A stretch of DNA of 64,000 nt from JAIYDJ01 sp031400505 (GCA_031400505.1 JANNPZ010000091.1:83527-147526), one strand, 5' to 3'; counted from the first letter of the stretch, positions 44,019 to 53,159 are shown. The notes: generated by a model not told the origin, from the letters alone. Program-made: numbers and translations.

Positions 44019-45049
44019 GCCGGCTCCTGCTGGGTGATGCAGTGGATGCCGCCGCCACCAAGGCAGATGTTGGGAATGTGCACGCCGCGGATGCGGTAGG
44101 TCGGGAACAGCGACTGGAAGATGTCGCGGGCGATGGCGTCGTTCGGGGTGCCGTATTCAGGCATGATGACGCCGCCGTTTACGAAATAGCAGTTGACGTA
44201 GGACCGGCAGAATTTCTCGCCGATGATGCAGCTTTCCTCGGCTTCGGGGATCGTCACCATCCGGATCTCGCGCCCCTGCGCATCGGTCTGACCGCTGAGC
44301 GCGTCGATGTTGGCCTGTTTGATATGGCGCCATGGATCGGCGGGGTCATCCGCGCCCTCGATCAGCACCACGCCCGGCGCCACGAACACCGCGATGCCAT
44401 CGACATGGCCGTCGGTTTCGGTTTCATCCGCATTTCCGGGCAGCCAGATCACCTTTTCGCCGCCAAGCGTCTCCAGCAACTCCTGCGTGACCTCGTCCCG
44501 CGTCCATGTCGGATTGCGGTTGGGGTTCAGAAAACAAGTGTCGGTGGTGATGATCGTGCCCATCCCATCAACCGTCACGCCGCCGCCTTCGGCCAGCAGC
44601 GGGGATTTGAACGCCCGCATCCCTTCGCGCGCCGCCACCGCCGCGCCAAAAGCGGCGTCCTTGTCGAACGGTGCATATTTGTGGCCCCAGGCGGAAAAGG
44701 TGAACAGGCTGGCGGCCTTGTCACCCTGCGCGTCCACCACGAAATTCGGACCGGCATCGCGCGCCCAACTGTCATCCAGCGGCACCTCGAACAACTCGAT
44801 CCCGCTGCGCAGCATGCGGCGCGCCTCGGCGGCATCCTCGGGGCGCACGGCCATACACAGGGGTTCAAACTCGGCAATTGCCTGCGCTATCAGCGCATAG
44901 TCGCGCTTGGTGGCTGCCATGTCCGGCCAGACCTCGGCGCGGGTTGGCCACATCATCCAGGTCCGCTTGTGGGGGGCGTATTCGGCAGGCATCCGGAATC
45001 CAAGGGATTTCGGGCTGGCGGGGTGCTGTGCCGGGTCTTGGCGGGTCAT
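44015..45049 (-). CDS. aguA: Agmatine deiminase
   Basis: A cytoplasmic protein of 344 residues (no signal peptide) that would hydrolyse agmatine to N-carbamoylputrescine. Family landmarks are 'FRMPAEYAPHKRTWMMWPTR' (about 18-37), 'DSWARDAGPNFVV', 'GNADETETDGHVDGIA' (catalytic His) and catalytic Cys337 in 'GGGGIHCITQQ'. Start 45049 has CGAGGA upstream. It is first in a four-gene minus-strand operon and divergent from a LysR-type regulator, with a T-N11-A site and a promoter between them. Confidence 0.93.
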   Translation of the reverse strand: MTRQDPAQHPASPKSLGFRMPAEYAPHKRTWMMWPTRAEVWPDMAATKRDYALIAQAIAEFEPLCMAVRPEDAAEARRMLRSGIELFEVPLDDSWARDAGPNFVVDAQGDKAASLFTFSAWGHKYAPFDKDAAFGAAVAAREGMRAFKSPLLAEGGGVTVDGMGTIITTDTCFLNPNRNPTWTRDEVTQELLETLGGEKVIWLPGNADETETDGHVDGIAVFVAPGVVLIEGADDPADPWRHIKQANIDALSGQTDAQGREIRMVTIPEAEESCIIGEKFCRSYVNCYFVNGGVIMPEYGTPNDAIARDIFQSLFPTYRIRGVHIPNICLGGGGIHCITQQEPA

Positions 45050-45080
45050 GGAATCCTCGGGGCAAAAGGGTATGGACCTG

Positions 45081-45108
45081 AGGATAAGATGAGCATTACA
45101 ATTGTCAA
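45081..45108 (-). promoter_or_regulatory. aguA promoter with LysR-type T-N11-A site
   Basis: On the minus strand, TTGACA (45108-45103) and TATCCT (45086-45081) are 16 bases apart, a good sigma-70-like pair. The -35 lies within TTGACAATTGTAA (45096-45108 on the plus strand), an imperfect palindrome that fits the T-N11-A consensus of LysR regulators. It is 32-59 bases before the aguA start. Confidence 0.5.
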
Positions 45109-45144
45109 AACGCCAAATTTTGATCCATTCAATCGAAATCACTC

Positions 45145-46083
45145 ATGAGTAGCTATCGCAATCTTCCCCCACTCTCCACCCTGATCGGTTTTGAGGCCGC
45201 CGCCCGGTTGCAAAGCTTCTCTCGGGCGGCAGAGGAATTGAACATCACCCAGTCGGCCATCAGCCATCAGGTGCGGGTGCTGGAAGATCACCTTGGCCAA
45301 CCGTTGTTTCGTCGCATCGGGCGGCGAATAGAACTGGTCGATGCCGGACGTGACTTCCTGATCACCGCGCAATCCGCGCTGGAGGAGTTGCGCCACGGCG
45401 TGCGGCGGCTGAACGCATATTCCAAGCCAGGATCGGTCATCGTGATGATGTCCGCGGCGCTTGCGACCGGCTGGTTTCTGCCTTTGCTGACGCAGTTGCG
45501 TGACACCCACCCCTGGATCGACCCTTGGGTGCATACATCGGACCTGGCAGAGATGCCCGAAGAGGCAGAAATCGACATCGTTCTTGGGCCGCTGCCCTGG
45601 CCGGACGCGGGTGCGCGAACATTGCTTTTGGCCCAGGATGCGCTGATCCCCCTGTGCGCGCCCCAACTCGCCGCGCGTCTGCCGGATATGCCGGACCGCA
45701 GAAGGCTTGATACCGCGCCGCTTTTGCATGACGAGACGCTGAACGACTGGCAGGCGTGGTTCACGACCGCAGGCTCTGCCCGGACTGAGTTCTCTCGGGG
45801 CTACAATTTCTCGGATACGGCGCAGATGCTGCAAGCGGCGCAACTTGGCCTCGGGGTCTGTCTTGCGACTGCGCGTGAGGCCGGCCTGGCATTGCGCAAT
45901 GGCCTTCTGGTGCAGGCCTGTCCTTCCGGCCTGACAAAGACTGTGCCGCTTTACATGTCATGCTGGACCCGCAACTTTACCCGCCCGCCGGTCCAGGCGC
46001 TTTGGGATTGGCTGCGACTGAGGAGCGATCGGGAAACGCAGTCTGTAGAACTGGACGACCGCTGCCCCCCTGCAGATCCGTAG
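45145..46083 (+). CDS. LysR family regulator (GcvA-like)
   Basis: A protein of 312 residues. The N-terminal winged HTH is 'LSTLIGFEAAARLQSFSRAAEEL', then 'SQSAISHQVRVLEDHLGQPLFRR' (about 10-58, opening trimmed here); the effector domain shows 'YLMPLLTQL'-type strands as in GcvA/AmpR. It is divergent from aguA and probably controls the agmatine deiminase operon, with an amine or amino acid as co-inducer. Confidence 0.9.
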   Translation: MSSYRNLPPLSTLIGFEAAARLQSFSRAAEELNITQSAISHQVRVLEDHLGQPLFRRIGRRIELVDAGRDFLITAQSALEELRHGVRRLNAYSKPGSVIVMMSAALATGWFLPLLTQLRDTHPWIDPWVHTSDLAEMPEEAEIDIVLGPLPWPDAGARTLLLAQDALIPLCAPQLAARLPDMPDRRRLDTAPLLHDETLNDWQAWFTTAGSARTEFSRGYNFSDTAQMLQAAQLGLGVCLATAREAGLALRNGLLVQACPSGLTKTVPLYMSCWTRNFTRPPVQALWDWLRLRSDRETQSVELDDRCPPADP

Positions 46084-46520
46084 ACGTTGACAAATAGGCT
46101 GACGTGCTGGCCCGTGCAGCAATTGTGCAAGGCCGCAGGGGGCAAGGATATCCCGCACCCCCGGTAGATCGTAGCAGTTCTTGCCGGAGATCCGGGCCAG
46201 TTCCGCGACGAGGTGGCGGATCACTGCTGTCTTTGTTCTTCGCCCGCCATGCTGCCACATCCCGCAGCCGGGACCAGAGATGGTACGACACCCCGTGCAT
46301 CCGGCACAAAGACCAACCCGTGAAAGCTGGTGCCATATCCGGTCTCCTTGATGGCGCGTGTTTCCCGCACGTGACCGGAACGAAACCGCGAAGGGTCAAT
46401 GTGGCCCATGAAGCCGAAATCGGCGGTCACTCCGAAAAGGATTGCAAACGGGGGCCGTCCCGGCTCTACTTCCAGGCAATAGCTATTTTGCCGGGCAAAA
46501 ATCTGGGGAGCTTTCCAATC
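46084..46520. other. 437-base gap without a recognisable gene
   Basis: Open frames on both strands are short of codon bias and match no family I know. The stretch probably contains the promoter of the peptide transporter operon; GGGGAG at 46505-46510 may serve as a ribosome site for the next gene. I see no clear operator. Confidence 0.5.
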
Positions 46521-48113
46521 ATGTCACTAAAACGCACACTCGCTGCCACCGTTGTGATGGCAGCGCTGCTGACCACCGGGGCTTTTGCAAAGACTCTGGT
46601 CTTTTGTTCCGAGGGCTCGCCCGAAGGATTCGATCCGGCACTGCACACGGCGGGCACGTCGTTTGATGCCTCATCGCAGACCGTCTACAACCGGCTGGTC
46701 GAATTCGAGAATGGCACGACCGTCATCAACCCCGCGCTTGCGGAAAGCTGGGAAGTGTCCGCCGACGGGCTGGAATACACCTTCAAGCTTCGCAAGGGCG
46801 TGAAATTCCATTCCAACGACAGCTTCACGCCGACCCGCGATTTCAATGCTGATGACGTGATCTTCAGCTTTGATCGCCAGCGTCTGGCAGCTGACCCGTA
46901 TTTCACGGTTTCGGGCGGCACTTGGGAATATTTCAATTCGATGTCGATGCCCGACCTGATCAAGCAGATCGACCGGGTTGACGACTATACCATCAAGTTC
47001 GTTCTGAACCGTCCCGAAGCGCCGATGATCGCAAACCTTGCGATGGATTTCGCGTCGATCGTGTCAAAGGAATATGCGGATGCCATGCTGGCCGCGGGCA
47101 CGCCAGAACTGCTGGACCAGCTTCCGATCGGAACCGGGCCCTTCAAGTTCGTCGATTATCAGAAAGATGCAGTCGTACGCTTTGCCGCAAACCCCGACTA
47201 TTGGGGCACCGTATCGCCGCTAGACAATCTTGTTTTCGCCATCACGGTCGATGCCGCCGTGCGCTATCAAAAACTGAAGGCCGGCGAATGCCAGATTATG
47301 GTCTATCCAAGCCCGGCCGATCTTGCCGCGATGAAGGCCGATACCGGTCTGGTGGTGATGGAGCAGGAAGGCCTGAACGTGGGCTACCTTGCCTACAACA
47401 CCACAGTCGCACCTTTTGACAATGCGAAGGTGCGCCGGGCCCTGAACATGGCCATCGACAAGCAGGCCATTCTCACGGCGGTTTACGAAGGGTCGGGGCA
47501 GGTTGCCAAGAACCCGATCCCGCCGACGATGTGGTCTTACAACGATGCGATCGTGGATGATGTCTATGACCCCGCCGCCGCGAAGGCCGCACTCGAGGCC
47601 GAGGGCGTCAAGGATCTTTCGATGAAGATCTGGGCCATGCCGGTGCAGCGCCCCTACAACCCGAACGCGCGGCGCATGGCCGAACTGATGCAGGCTGATT
47701 TCGCCAAGATCGGCGTGACGGTGGAAATCGTGTCCTATGAATGGGGCGAGTACCTGGAGCGTGGCAAGGCGCTGGACCGCGACGGGGCACTGCTTCAGGG
47801 CTGGACCGGCGACAACGGCGATCCGGACAACTTCCTCGCGGTGCTTCTGGGCTGCGACGCGGTCGGAAATTCTAACCGGGCGCAGTGGTGCAACGCCGAA
47901 TTCGACGCGCTAATCCAGAAAGCCAAGATCACCTCGGATGCGGCAGAACGCACCAGACTTTACCAAGAGGCCCAGGTCATTTTCAAGGATCAGGCGCCTT
48001 GGGCCACCATTGCCCATTCGGTGGTGTTCATGCCGATGCTGCCGTCGGTCAAGGGCTATGTCATGAATCCGCTTGGCCTGCATCTCTTTACCGGCGTGGA
48101 TATCGTCGAGTAA
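46521..48113 (+). CDS. Dipeptide/oligopeptide ABC transporter substrate-binding protein (DppA-like)
   Basis: A periplasmic protein of 530 residues with a signal peptide cleaved after 'TTGAFA' (about 23). 'LVFCSEGSPEGFDPALHTAGTSFD' (about 26-49, core) and 'IGTGPFKFVDYQKD' are typical of the SBP_bac_5 family and close to DppA. 'GWTGDNGDPDNFLAVLLGC' near the C-terminus is another DppA landmark. The start at 46521 begins the signal peptide. It opens an operon with an M24 peptidase, two permeases and two ATPases. The ligand is probably a di- or tripeptide. Confidence 0.92.
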   Translation: MSLKRTLAATVVMAALLTTGAFAKTLVFCSEGSPEGFDPALHTAGTSFDASSQTVYNRLVEFENGTTVINPALAESWEVSADGLEYTFKLRKGVKFHSNDSFTPTRDFNADDVIFSFDRQRLAADPYFTVSGGTWEYFNSMSMPDLIKQIDRVDDYTIKFVLNRPEAPMIANLAMDFASIVSKEYADAMLAAGTPELLDQLPIGTGPFKFVDYQKDAVVRFAANPDYWGTVSPLDNLVFAITVDAAVRYQKLKAGECQIMVYPSPADLAAMKADTGLVVMEQEGLNVGYLAYNTTVAPFDNAKVRRALNMAIDKQAILTAVYEGSGQVAKNPIPPTMWSYNDAIVDDVYDPAAAKAALEAEGVKDLSMKIWAMPVQRPYNPNARRMAELMQADFAKIGVTVEIVSYEWGEYLERGKALDRDGALLQGWTGDNGDPDNFLAVLLGCDAVGNSNRAQWCNAEFDALIQKAKITSDAAERTRLYQEAQVIFKDQAPWATIAHSVVFMPMLPSVKGYVMNPLGLHLFTGVDIVE

Positions 48114-48120
48114 CGGCTTT

Positions 48121-48172
48121 GGGGGTGCGGCCGTGATGTCGCGCCCCCGGCTATCCGGCAGGTTCCCTGCCG
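48121..48172 (+). terminator. Two tandem stem-loops after the dppA-like gene
   Basis: GGGGGTGCG (48121-48129) pairs with CGCGCCCCC (48140-48148, one G-T pair), and CGGCAGG (48156-48162) pairs with CCTGCCG (48166-48172) around TTC. They lie between the binding-protein gene and the rest of the operon and probably favour binding-protein expression over that of the channel genes. Confidence 0.65.
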
Positions 48173-48197
48173 TAACCCACAGACACCGGTGCCCCTG

Positions 48198-49292
48198 ATG
48201 ACCGACCGTTACCGCGATTTCCGGCGGATTGCCGTTGATCTGGGTGTCGATGCTGTGGCAATCGTGCCCGGGCCGAACTTCGTGCGCCTGTACGACAAGA
48301 ATTTTCACAGCCATGAACGACCGCTGATCGTCGTGGTCCCCCGGACCGGCAATCCTGCGGCGCTGGTACCCAACCTTGAATTGCGGTCGTTCGATCTGAT
48401 CGGGTTCGAAGGCGAAGTGTTCGACTGGCGCGACCAGACCGGATACGACGCGGCCTTTGCTGCCCTTGCCATGCATTTCCCGATGACTTCTGTTGCAGTC
48501 GAGGGGCAGGTGATGCGGGTATTCGTGCATCATGCCATGACCAAAGCCTGGCCCGGATTGCGCATCCTTGACGCAGAGTTGCAGATATCCGGCCTGCGCC
48601 TGCACAAATCCCCGGCCGAGGTTGCAGCCCTGCAAGACGCGATCCGGGTGTCGGAAGCGGCCTTGGCCGACACGCTGGATCAGGTGCGCGCCGGCATGCT
48701 CGAAACCGATGTCGAACGACTGCTGACGATTGCGCTGTTTTCGCACGGCGCCGAGGAACATGCTTTTGGCCCGATCGTGGCCGCCGCCGACAATTCCGCC
48801 CGCCCGCATGCCCATGCCCGCGCCGATTATGCGATCCGGCCCGGCGATGCGCTGCTCTTGGATTTTGGGGCGCGCAAGGGCGGCTTTTGTGCCGACATCA
48901 CCCGGACCGTGTTCGTGGGGCACGCGACCGACGAGGCACAGCAGGTCTATGACACCGTCCTGCGCGCCAATCTGGCGGGCCATGCCGCAACCCGCCCCGG
49001 CGTGACCGCGCATGCCATCGACGATGCGGTGACTGCCGTGATGGAAGCCTCGCCCTTTGCCGACCGGATCCGCACCAAGACCGGCCACGGGCTGGGCCGT
49101 GACGTGCATGAGGCGCCCTATATCATGCGTGGCAACATGCAGGTGCTGGAACCGGGTATGGTCTTCACCAACGAGCCGGGCCTTTACAAACCTGGTGCTT
49201 TCGGCGTGCGGATCGAGGATGACATGCTGGTGACGCAAAGCGGCAACCGGTCGCTGACCACCTATCCAAAGACCCTCACCGTGGTCGGCTGA
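48198..49292 (+). CDS. M24 family metallopeptidase (Xaa-Pro aminopeptidase/prolidase-like)
   Basis: A protein of 364 residues with creatinase N-domain and pita-bread catalytic domain. The five metal ligands of the family are visible: Asp in 'LLDFGARKG', Asp in 'FCADITRT', His in 'TGHGLGRDVHEAPY', and Glu in 'FTNEPGLY' (about 326) and 'VRIEDDML' (about 340). M24B enzymes cleave X-Pro bonds; some relatives act on creatine or ectoine. Embedded in a peptide-transporter operon next to hydroxyproline genes, a prolidase role is most likely. GTG 48189 is an alternative start. It overlaps the next gene by one base. Confidence 0.87.
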   Translation: MTDRYRDFRRIAVDLGVDAVAIVPGPNFVRLYDKNFHSHERPLIVVVPRTGNPAALVPNLELRSFDLIGFEGEVFDWRDQTGYDAAFAALAMHFPMTSVAVEGQVMRVFVHHAMTKAWPGLRILDAELQISGLRLHKSPAEVAALQDAIRVSEAALADTLDQVRAGMLETDVERLLTIALFSHGAEEHAFGPIVAAADNSARPHAHARADYAIRPGDALLLDFGARKGGFCADITRTVFVGHATDEAQQVYDTVLRANLAGHAATRPGVTAHAIDDAVTAVMEASPFADRIRTKTGHGLGRDVHEAPYIMRGNMQVLEPGMVFTNEPGLYKPGAFGVRIEDDMLVTQSGNRSLTTYPKTLTVVG

Positions 49293-50299
49293 TGTTTGGC
49301 TATGTGCTTGCCCGGCTTTTGACGTTCATCCCCACGTTCTTCGGGGTCACGCTCGTCTCGTTTTCCTTCATCCGCATGCTGCCGGGCGACCCGATCGCCA
49401 CAATGGCAGGCGAACGCGGCGTGACACCCGAGCGCTATGCGGAACTGGTCAAGCAGTTCGGTTTCGACCGCCCGATCCTGACGCAATACGCTGACTACTT
49501 GTGGTCGGTGCTGAACGGGGATCTGGGCAATTCGTTTGTGACCAAGAAACCGATCTGGGATGAGTTTTTCACGCTGTTTCCGGCAACGCTGGAACTGGCG
49601 ATCTGCGCGATGATCTTCGCGGTTGCCCTTGGTCTGCCGGCCGGGGTGATCGCCGCCGTCAACCGCGGCAAGTTCTTTGACCGCGCCCTTATGTCGACGG
49701 CACTTGTCGGATATTCGATGCCGATCTTCTGGTGGGCGCTGTTGCTGATCATCGTGATGTCGGGCTGGTTGGGGCTGACGCCGGTGTCGGGGCGGATCAG
49801 CCTGCAGTACTATTTCGATGACGTGACCGGCTTCATGCTGATCGACAGCCTGCTGTCGGGTCAGAAGGGGGCGTTCGGCTCGGCGGTCAGCCATCTGATC
49901 CTGCCCACAATCGTTCTGGGGACCCAGCCGCTGGCCGTGATCGCGCGGCAGACACGCTCTGCCATGTTGGAAGTGCTGAGCGAGGATTACATCCGCACCG
50001 CCAGGGCCAAGGGCCTTTCCTTGCCCCGCGTCAACGGTGTACACGCCTTGCGCAACGCCCTGATCCCGGTGGTGACCGTCATCGGATTGATGGTCGGCAC
50101 GCTGTTGGCCGGGGCCATTCTGACAGAGACGATCTTCAGCTGGCCCGGCATTGGAAAATGGATGGTCGACAGCATTTTCCGGCGGGATTATCCGGTTGTG
50201 CAGGGCGGGCTGTTGCTGATCGCGCTGATGGTGATGATCGTCAATCTGGCTGTCGACATGCTTTACGGCTACCTCAACCCCAAGATCCGGAACCGCTGA
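49292..50299 (+). CDS. Peptide ABC transporter permease (DppB-like)
   Basis: A protein of 335 residues. 'FIRMLPGDPIATMAGERG' (about 24-41) is the DppB/OppB periplasmic motif after the first helix, and the permease loop 'RQTRSAMLEVLSEDYIRTARAKGL' (core about 216-239) contacts the ATPases. The C-terminus 'INLAVDMLYGYLNPKIR' type is conserved. One-base overlaps join it to the genes on both sides. Confidence 0.93.
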   Translation: MFGYVLARLLTFIPTFFGVTLVSFSFIRMLPGDPIATMAGERGVTPERYAELVKQFGFDRPILTQYADYLWSVLNGDLGNSFVTKKPIWDEFFTLFPATLELAICAMIFAVALGLPAGVIAAVNRGKFFDRALMSTALVGYSMPIFWWALLLIIVMSGWLGLTPVSGRISLQYYFDDVTGFMLIDSLLSGQKGAFGSAVSHLILPTIVLGTQPLAVIARQTRSAMLEVLSEDYIRTARAKGLSLPRVNGVHALRNALIPVVTVIGLMVGTLLAGAILTETIFSWPGIGKWMVDSIFRRDYPVVQGGLLLIALMVMIVNLAVDMLYGYLNPKIRNR

Positions 50300-51192
50300 T
50301 GGCAGATCCCGTGACCATCACTGCCGCCCGGCCCGGCCCGCTGAAAGAGTTCTGGTACTACTTTCGCGAAAATCGCGGAGCAGTGTTCGGCCTTTGGCTT
50401 TTCGCGGCGTTCGTGGCCATGGCCGTGCTGGCAGATGTCATCGCACCCCATGATCCGATCGAGCAATTTCGTGATCATCTGTTGCAACCCCCGTTCTGGC
50501 AGGAGGGCGGCAGCCTTGCCTTTCCCTTGGGCACGGATGCCGTGGGGCGGGACCTGCTGTCGCGACTGATCCACGGCGCGCGCTATTCGTTCTATGTCGG
50601 CATCGTGGTGGTGGCCGTGTCAGCACTGGGGGGCATCGCACTCGGGCTTGTCGCGGGCTTTGCGCCGCGCTGGCTTGATACGCTGATCATGCGGGTGATG
50701 GATATCATCCTTGCCTTTCCGTCACTGCTGCTGGCGCTGGTTCTGGTGGCAATTCTGGGGCCGTCCCTGACCAACGCGATGATCGCCATCGCGCTTGTGC
50801 TGCAACCGCACTATGTCCGGCTGACCCGCGCATCGGTCATTTCGGAACGCACGAAGGACTATGTGACTGCGGCCAAGGTCACGGGTGCCGGGCTGGGGCG
50901 GCTGATGTTCGTGACGGTGCTGCCCAATTGCCTGTCGCCGATCATCGTTCAGGCCGCGCTGTCGTTTTCCAATGCGATCCTCGATGCGGCGGCTTTGGGT
51001 TTTCTGGGCATGGGGGCGCAACCGCCCACGCCAGAATGGGGCACCATGCTGGCGGAATCGCGCGAGTTCATTTTGCGCGCTTGGTGGGTCGTTACCTTTC
51101 CGGGGCTTGCCATCCTGATCACGGTGCTTGCAGTCAACCTGATGGGCGACGGGCTGCGGGACGCGCTCGACCCCAAGCTGAAGCGGAGCTGA
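50299..51192 (+). CDS. Peptide ABC transporter permease (DppC-like)
   Basis: A protein of 297 residues with a first helix near 28-50, then 'PLGTDAVGRDLLSRLIHGAR' (about 86-105), the DppC/OppC signature, and the EAA-type loop 'KDYVTAAKVTGAGLGRLMFV'. 'FLGMGAQPPTPEWGTMLAES' is the typical C-terminal motif. The ATG overlaps the dppB stop. Confidence 0.93.
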   Translation: MADPVTITAARPGPLKEFWYYFRENRGAVFGLWLFAAFVAMAVLADVIAPHDPIEQFRDHLLQPPFWQEGGSLAFPLGTDAVGRDLLSRLIHGARYSFYVGIVVVAVSALGGIALGLVAGFAPRWLDTLIMRVMDIILAFPSLLLALVLVAILGPSLTNAMIAIALVLQPHYVRLTRASVISERTKDYVTAAKVTGAGLGRLMFVTVLPNCLSPIIVQAALSFSNAILDAAALGFLGMGAQPPTPEWGTMLAESREFILRAWWVVTFPGLAILITVLAVNLMGDGLRDALDPKLKRS

Positions 51193-51196
51193 CACC

Positions 51197-52174
51197 ATGG
51201 CGCTGCTGGAAATCCGCAACCTGACAGTCGAGTTTGCGACCGCCACGGGCGCGTTCCGGGCCGTTGACGCGGTCGATCTGACGGTGGACGCGGGCGAGGT
51301 TCTGGCGATTGTCGGGGAGAGTGGGTCAGGCAAGTCGGTCGCCATGCTGGCGCTGATGGGCCTGCTGCCCTGGACCGCCCGGGTGACCAGCGATGTGATG
51401 TCCTTTGGCGGCAAGGACTTGCGGGCGGTTACCGCCGCCGGGCGTCGCAAGATAGTCGGCCGCGACATGGCGATGATCTTTCAGGAACCGATGTCCTCGC
51501 TCAACCCCTGTTTTACCGCAGGGTTCCAGATCAAAGAGGCCTTGCGCCAGCACATGGGGCTTGACGCCAAGGCACGCCATGCCCGCGCCCTTGAGCTCTT
51601 TGAGATGGTCGGCATTCCGGCGCCAGAAGACCGCTTAAGCTGCTTTCCGCACCAGCTTTCAGGGGGCATGAACCAGCGGGTGATGATCGCAATGGCCATT
51701 GCCTGCCGCCCGAAGCTTCTGATTGCCGACGAGCCCACGACAGCGCTTGACGTGACAATTCAGGCGCAGATCCTTGATCTGTTAACAACGCTTCAGCGCG
51801 ACACCGGCATGGCGCTGATCCTGATCACGCATGACATGGGCGTGGTCGCGGAAACGGCAGAACGGGTCGCGGTGCAATACGCCGGCCAGAAGGTCGAGGA
51901 ACAGGCCGTCGCCGCCCTATTCGAAACCCCGCATCACCCCTACACGGCGGCGCTGCTGGCGGCCCTGCCCGAACGCGCCACCGGGCGACACCTGCCCACC
52001 ATTCCGGGCGTGGTGCCGGGGCAGTTCGATCGTCCCATCGGGTGTCTCTTCGCGCCGCGTTGCCAGTTTGGCGACTTGCGCTGCAAGACCGAAGCGCCGG
52101 CACCTTCGCCGGCATCCCTTGGGCTTGCGCGGTGCCACTATCCGCTTGTCGCAGCACCTCTGGTGGCGCTGTGA
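51197..52174 (+). CDS. Peptide ABC transporter ATP-binding protein (DppD-like)
   Basis: A protein of 325 residues. Walker A is 'GESGSGKSVAML' (about 36-47), the Q-loop 'IFQEPMSSLNP', signature 'LSGGMNQRVMIAMAIA', and Walker B 'LLIADEPTTALD'. The C-terminal oligopeptide-transporter extension has the Cys cluster 'GCLFAPRCQFGDLRC', which in relatives binds an iron-sulfur cluster. It overlaps dppF by 4 bases (GTGA). Confidence 0.94.
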   Translation: MALLEIRNLTVEFATATGAFRAVDAVDLTVDAGEVLAIVGESGSGKSVAMLALMGLLPWTARVTSDVMSFGGKDLRAVTAAGRRKIVGRDMAMIFQEPMSSLNPCFTAGFQIKEALRQHMGLDAKARHARALELFEMVGIPAPEDRLSCFPHQLSGGMNQRVMIAMAIACRPKLLIADEPTTALDVTIQAQILDLLTTLQRDTGMALILITHDMGVVAETAERVAVQYAGQKVEEQAVAALFETPHHPYTAALLAALPERATGRHLPTIPGVVPGQFDRPIGCLFAPRCQFGDLRCKTEAPAPSPASLGLARCHYPLVAAPLVAL

Positions 52175-53127
52175 CCGGGCCCGTGGTTTCCGCGCAGGGC
52201 CTGAGCCGCGACTACACGGTGAAACGTGGGTTGCTGTCCAGACCCGGCATCGTGCACGCCCTGTCAGGGGCCAGTTTCAACGTGCAGGCCGGCAAGACGC
52301 TTGCCGTCGTCGGCGAAAGCGGCTGCGGCAAATCCACCCTTGCGCGGGTGATCAGCATGATCGAGCCTGCGACCGAAGGCACGTTCTCGATCAACGGCAT
52401 TGCGGCGGTGCCAGAGAACCTTGCACGTTTGCGCACGTCGGTTCAGATCGTGTTTCAGGATCCCTACGGCTCGCTCAATCCGCGCCAGCGGGTCGGGGCT
52501 ATCCTGGAAGAGCCGCTGAAGATCAACCGGCCCGACCTTTCAGCGGCGGACCGTACCGAACAGGCGCGCCAGATGCTGCGTCAGGTCGGCCTGCGCGAAG
52601 AACATTTCGACCGCTATCCGCATATGTTTTCCGGCGGCCAGCGTCAGCGGATTGCGGTCGCGCGCGCGCTGATGCTGAACCCAAAGGTTCTGGTGCTGGA
52701 TGAACCCGTCTCGGCGCTGGACCTGTCGATCCAGAGCCAGATCCTCAATCTGCTGGTCGATTTGCAGGACGAGCTTGGGCTGGCCTATCTTTTCATCAGC
52801 CATGATCTTTCCGTCGTGCGCCATATGGCCGACGACATCATCGTGATGTATCTGGGCCGACCGGTTGAAATCGGCCCCAAGACCAAGCTGTTCGCGGCCC
52901 CGCGCCATCCCTACACCAAGGCGCTTTTGTCGGCGACACCGTCTACCAACCCCAAGGCGCGCAAGGACCGCATCAAGCTGGAGGGTGAGTTGCCGTCGCC
53001 TCTGAGCCTGCCGCTCGGCTGCGCCTTTGCACCACGGTGCTGGAAGGCGCAAGACCGCTGCCGGTCGGAACGGCCGGGCCTTGCGGGCGATGACCATCAG
53101 GCCGCCTGCTTCTTTCCCGAGCATTGA
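52171..53127 (+). CDS. Peptide ABC transporter ATP-binding protein (DppF-like)
   Basis: A protein of 318 residues with a GTG start inside the dppD stop. Walker A 'GESGCGKSTLARV', Q-loop 'VFQDPYGSLNPRQRV', signature 'FSGGQRQRIAVARAL' and Walker B 'VLVLDEPVSALD' are intact. The C-terminal extension again carries a Cys pattern ('GCAFAPRCWKAQDRC'). It ends the operon and converges with the hydroxyproline operon 32 bases away. Confidence 0.94.
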   Translation: MTGPVVSAQGLSRDYTVKRGLLSRPGIVHALSGASFNVQAGKTLAVVGESGCGKSTLARVISMIEPATEGTFSINGIAAVPENLARLRTSVQIVFQDPYGSLNPRQRVGAILEEPLKINRPDLSAADRTEQARQMLRQVGLREEHFDRYPHMFSGGQRQRIAVARALMLNPKVLVLDEPVSALDLSIQSQILNLLVDLQDELGLAYLFISHDLSVVRHMADDIIVMYLGRPVEIGPKTKLFAAPRHPYTKALLSATPSTNPKARKDRIKLEGELPSPLSLPLGCAFAPRCWKAQDRCRSERPGLAGDDHQAACFFPEH

Positions 53128-53159
53128 ACCCGGCGGCACCACTCGAAGCCGGTTACGCG

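Noticed and set aside
46104..46520. N-terminal extension of the dppA-like gene
   Set aside because: The open frame upstream of 46521 would bury the signal peptide inside the protein; the stretch lacks protein-like composition.
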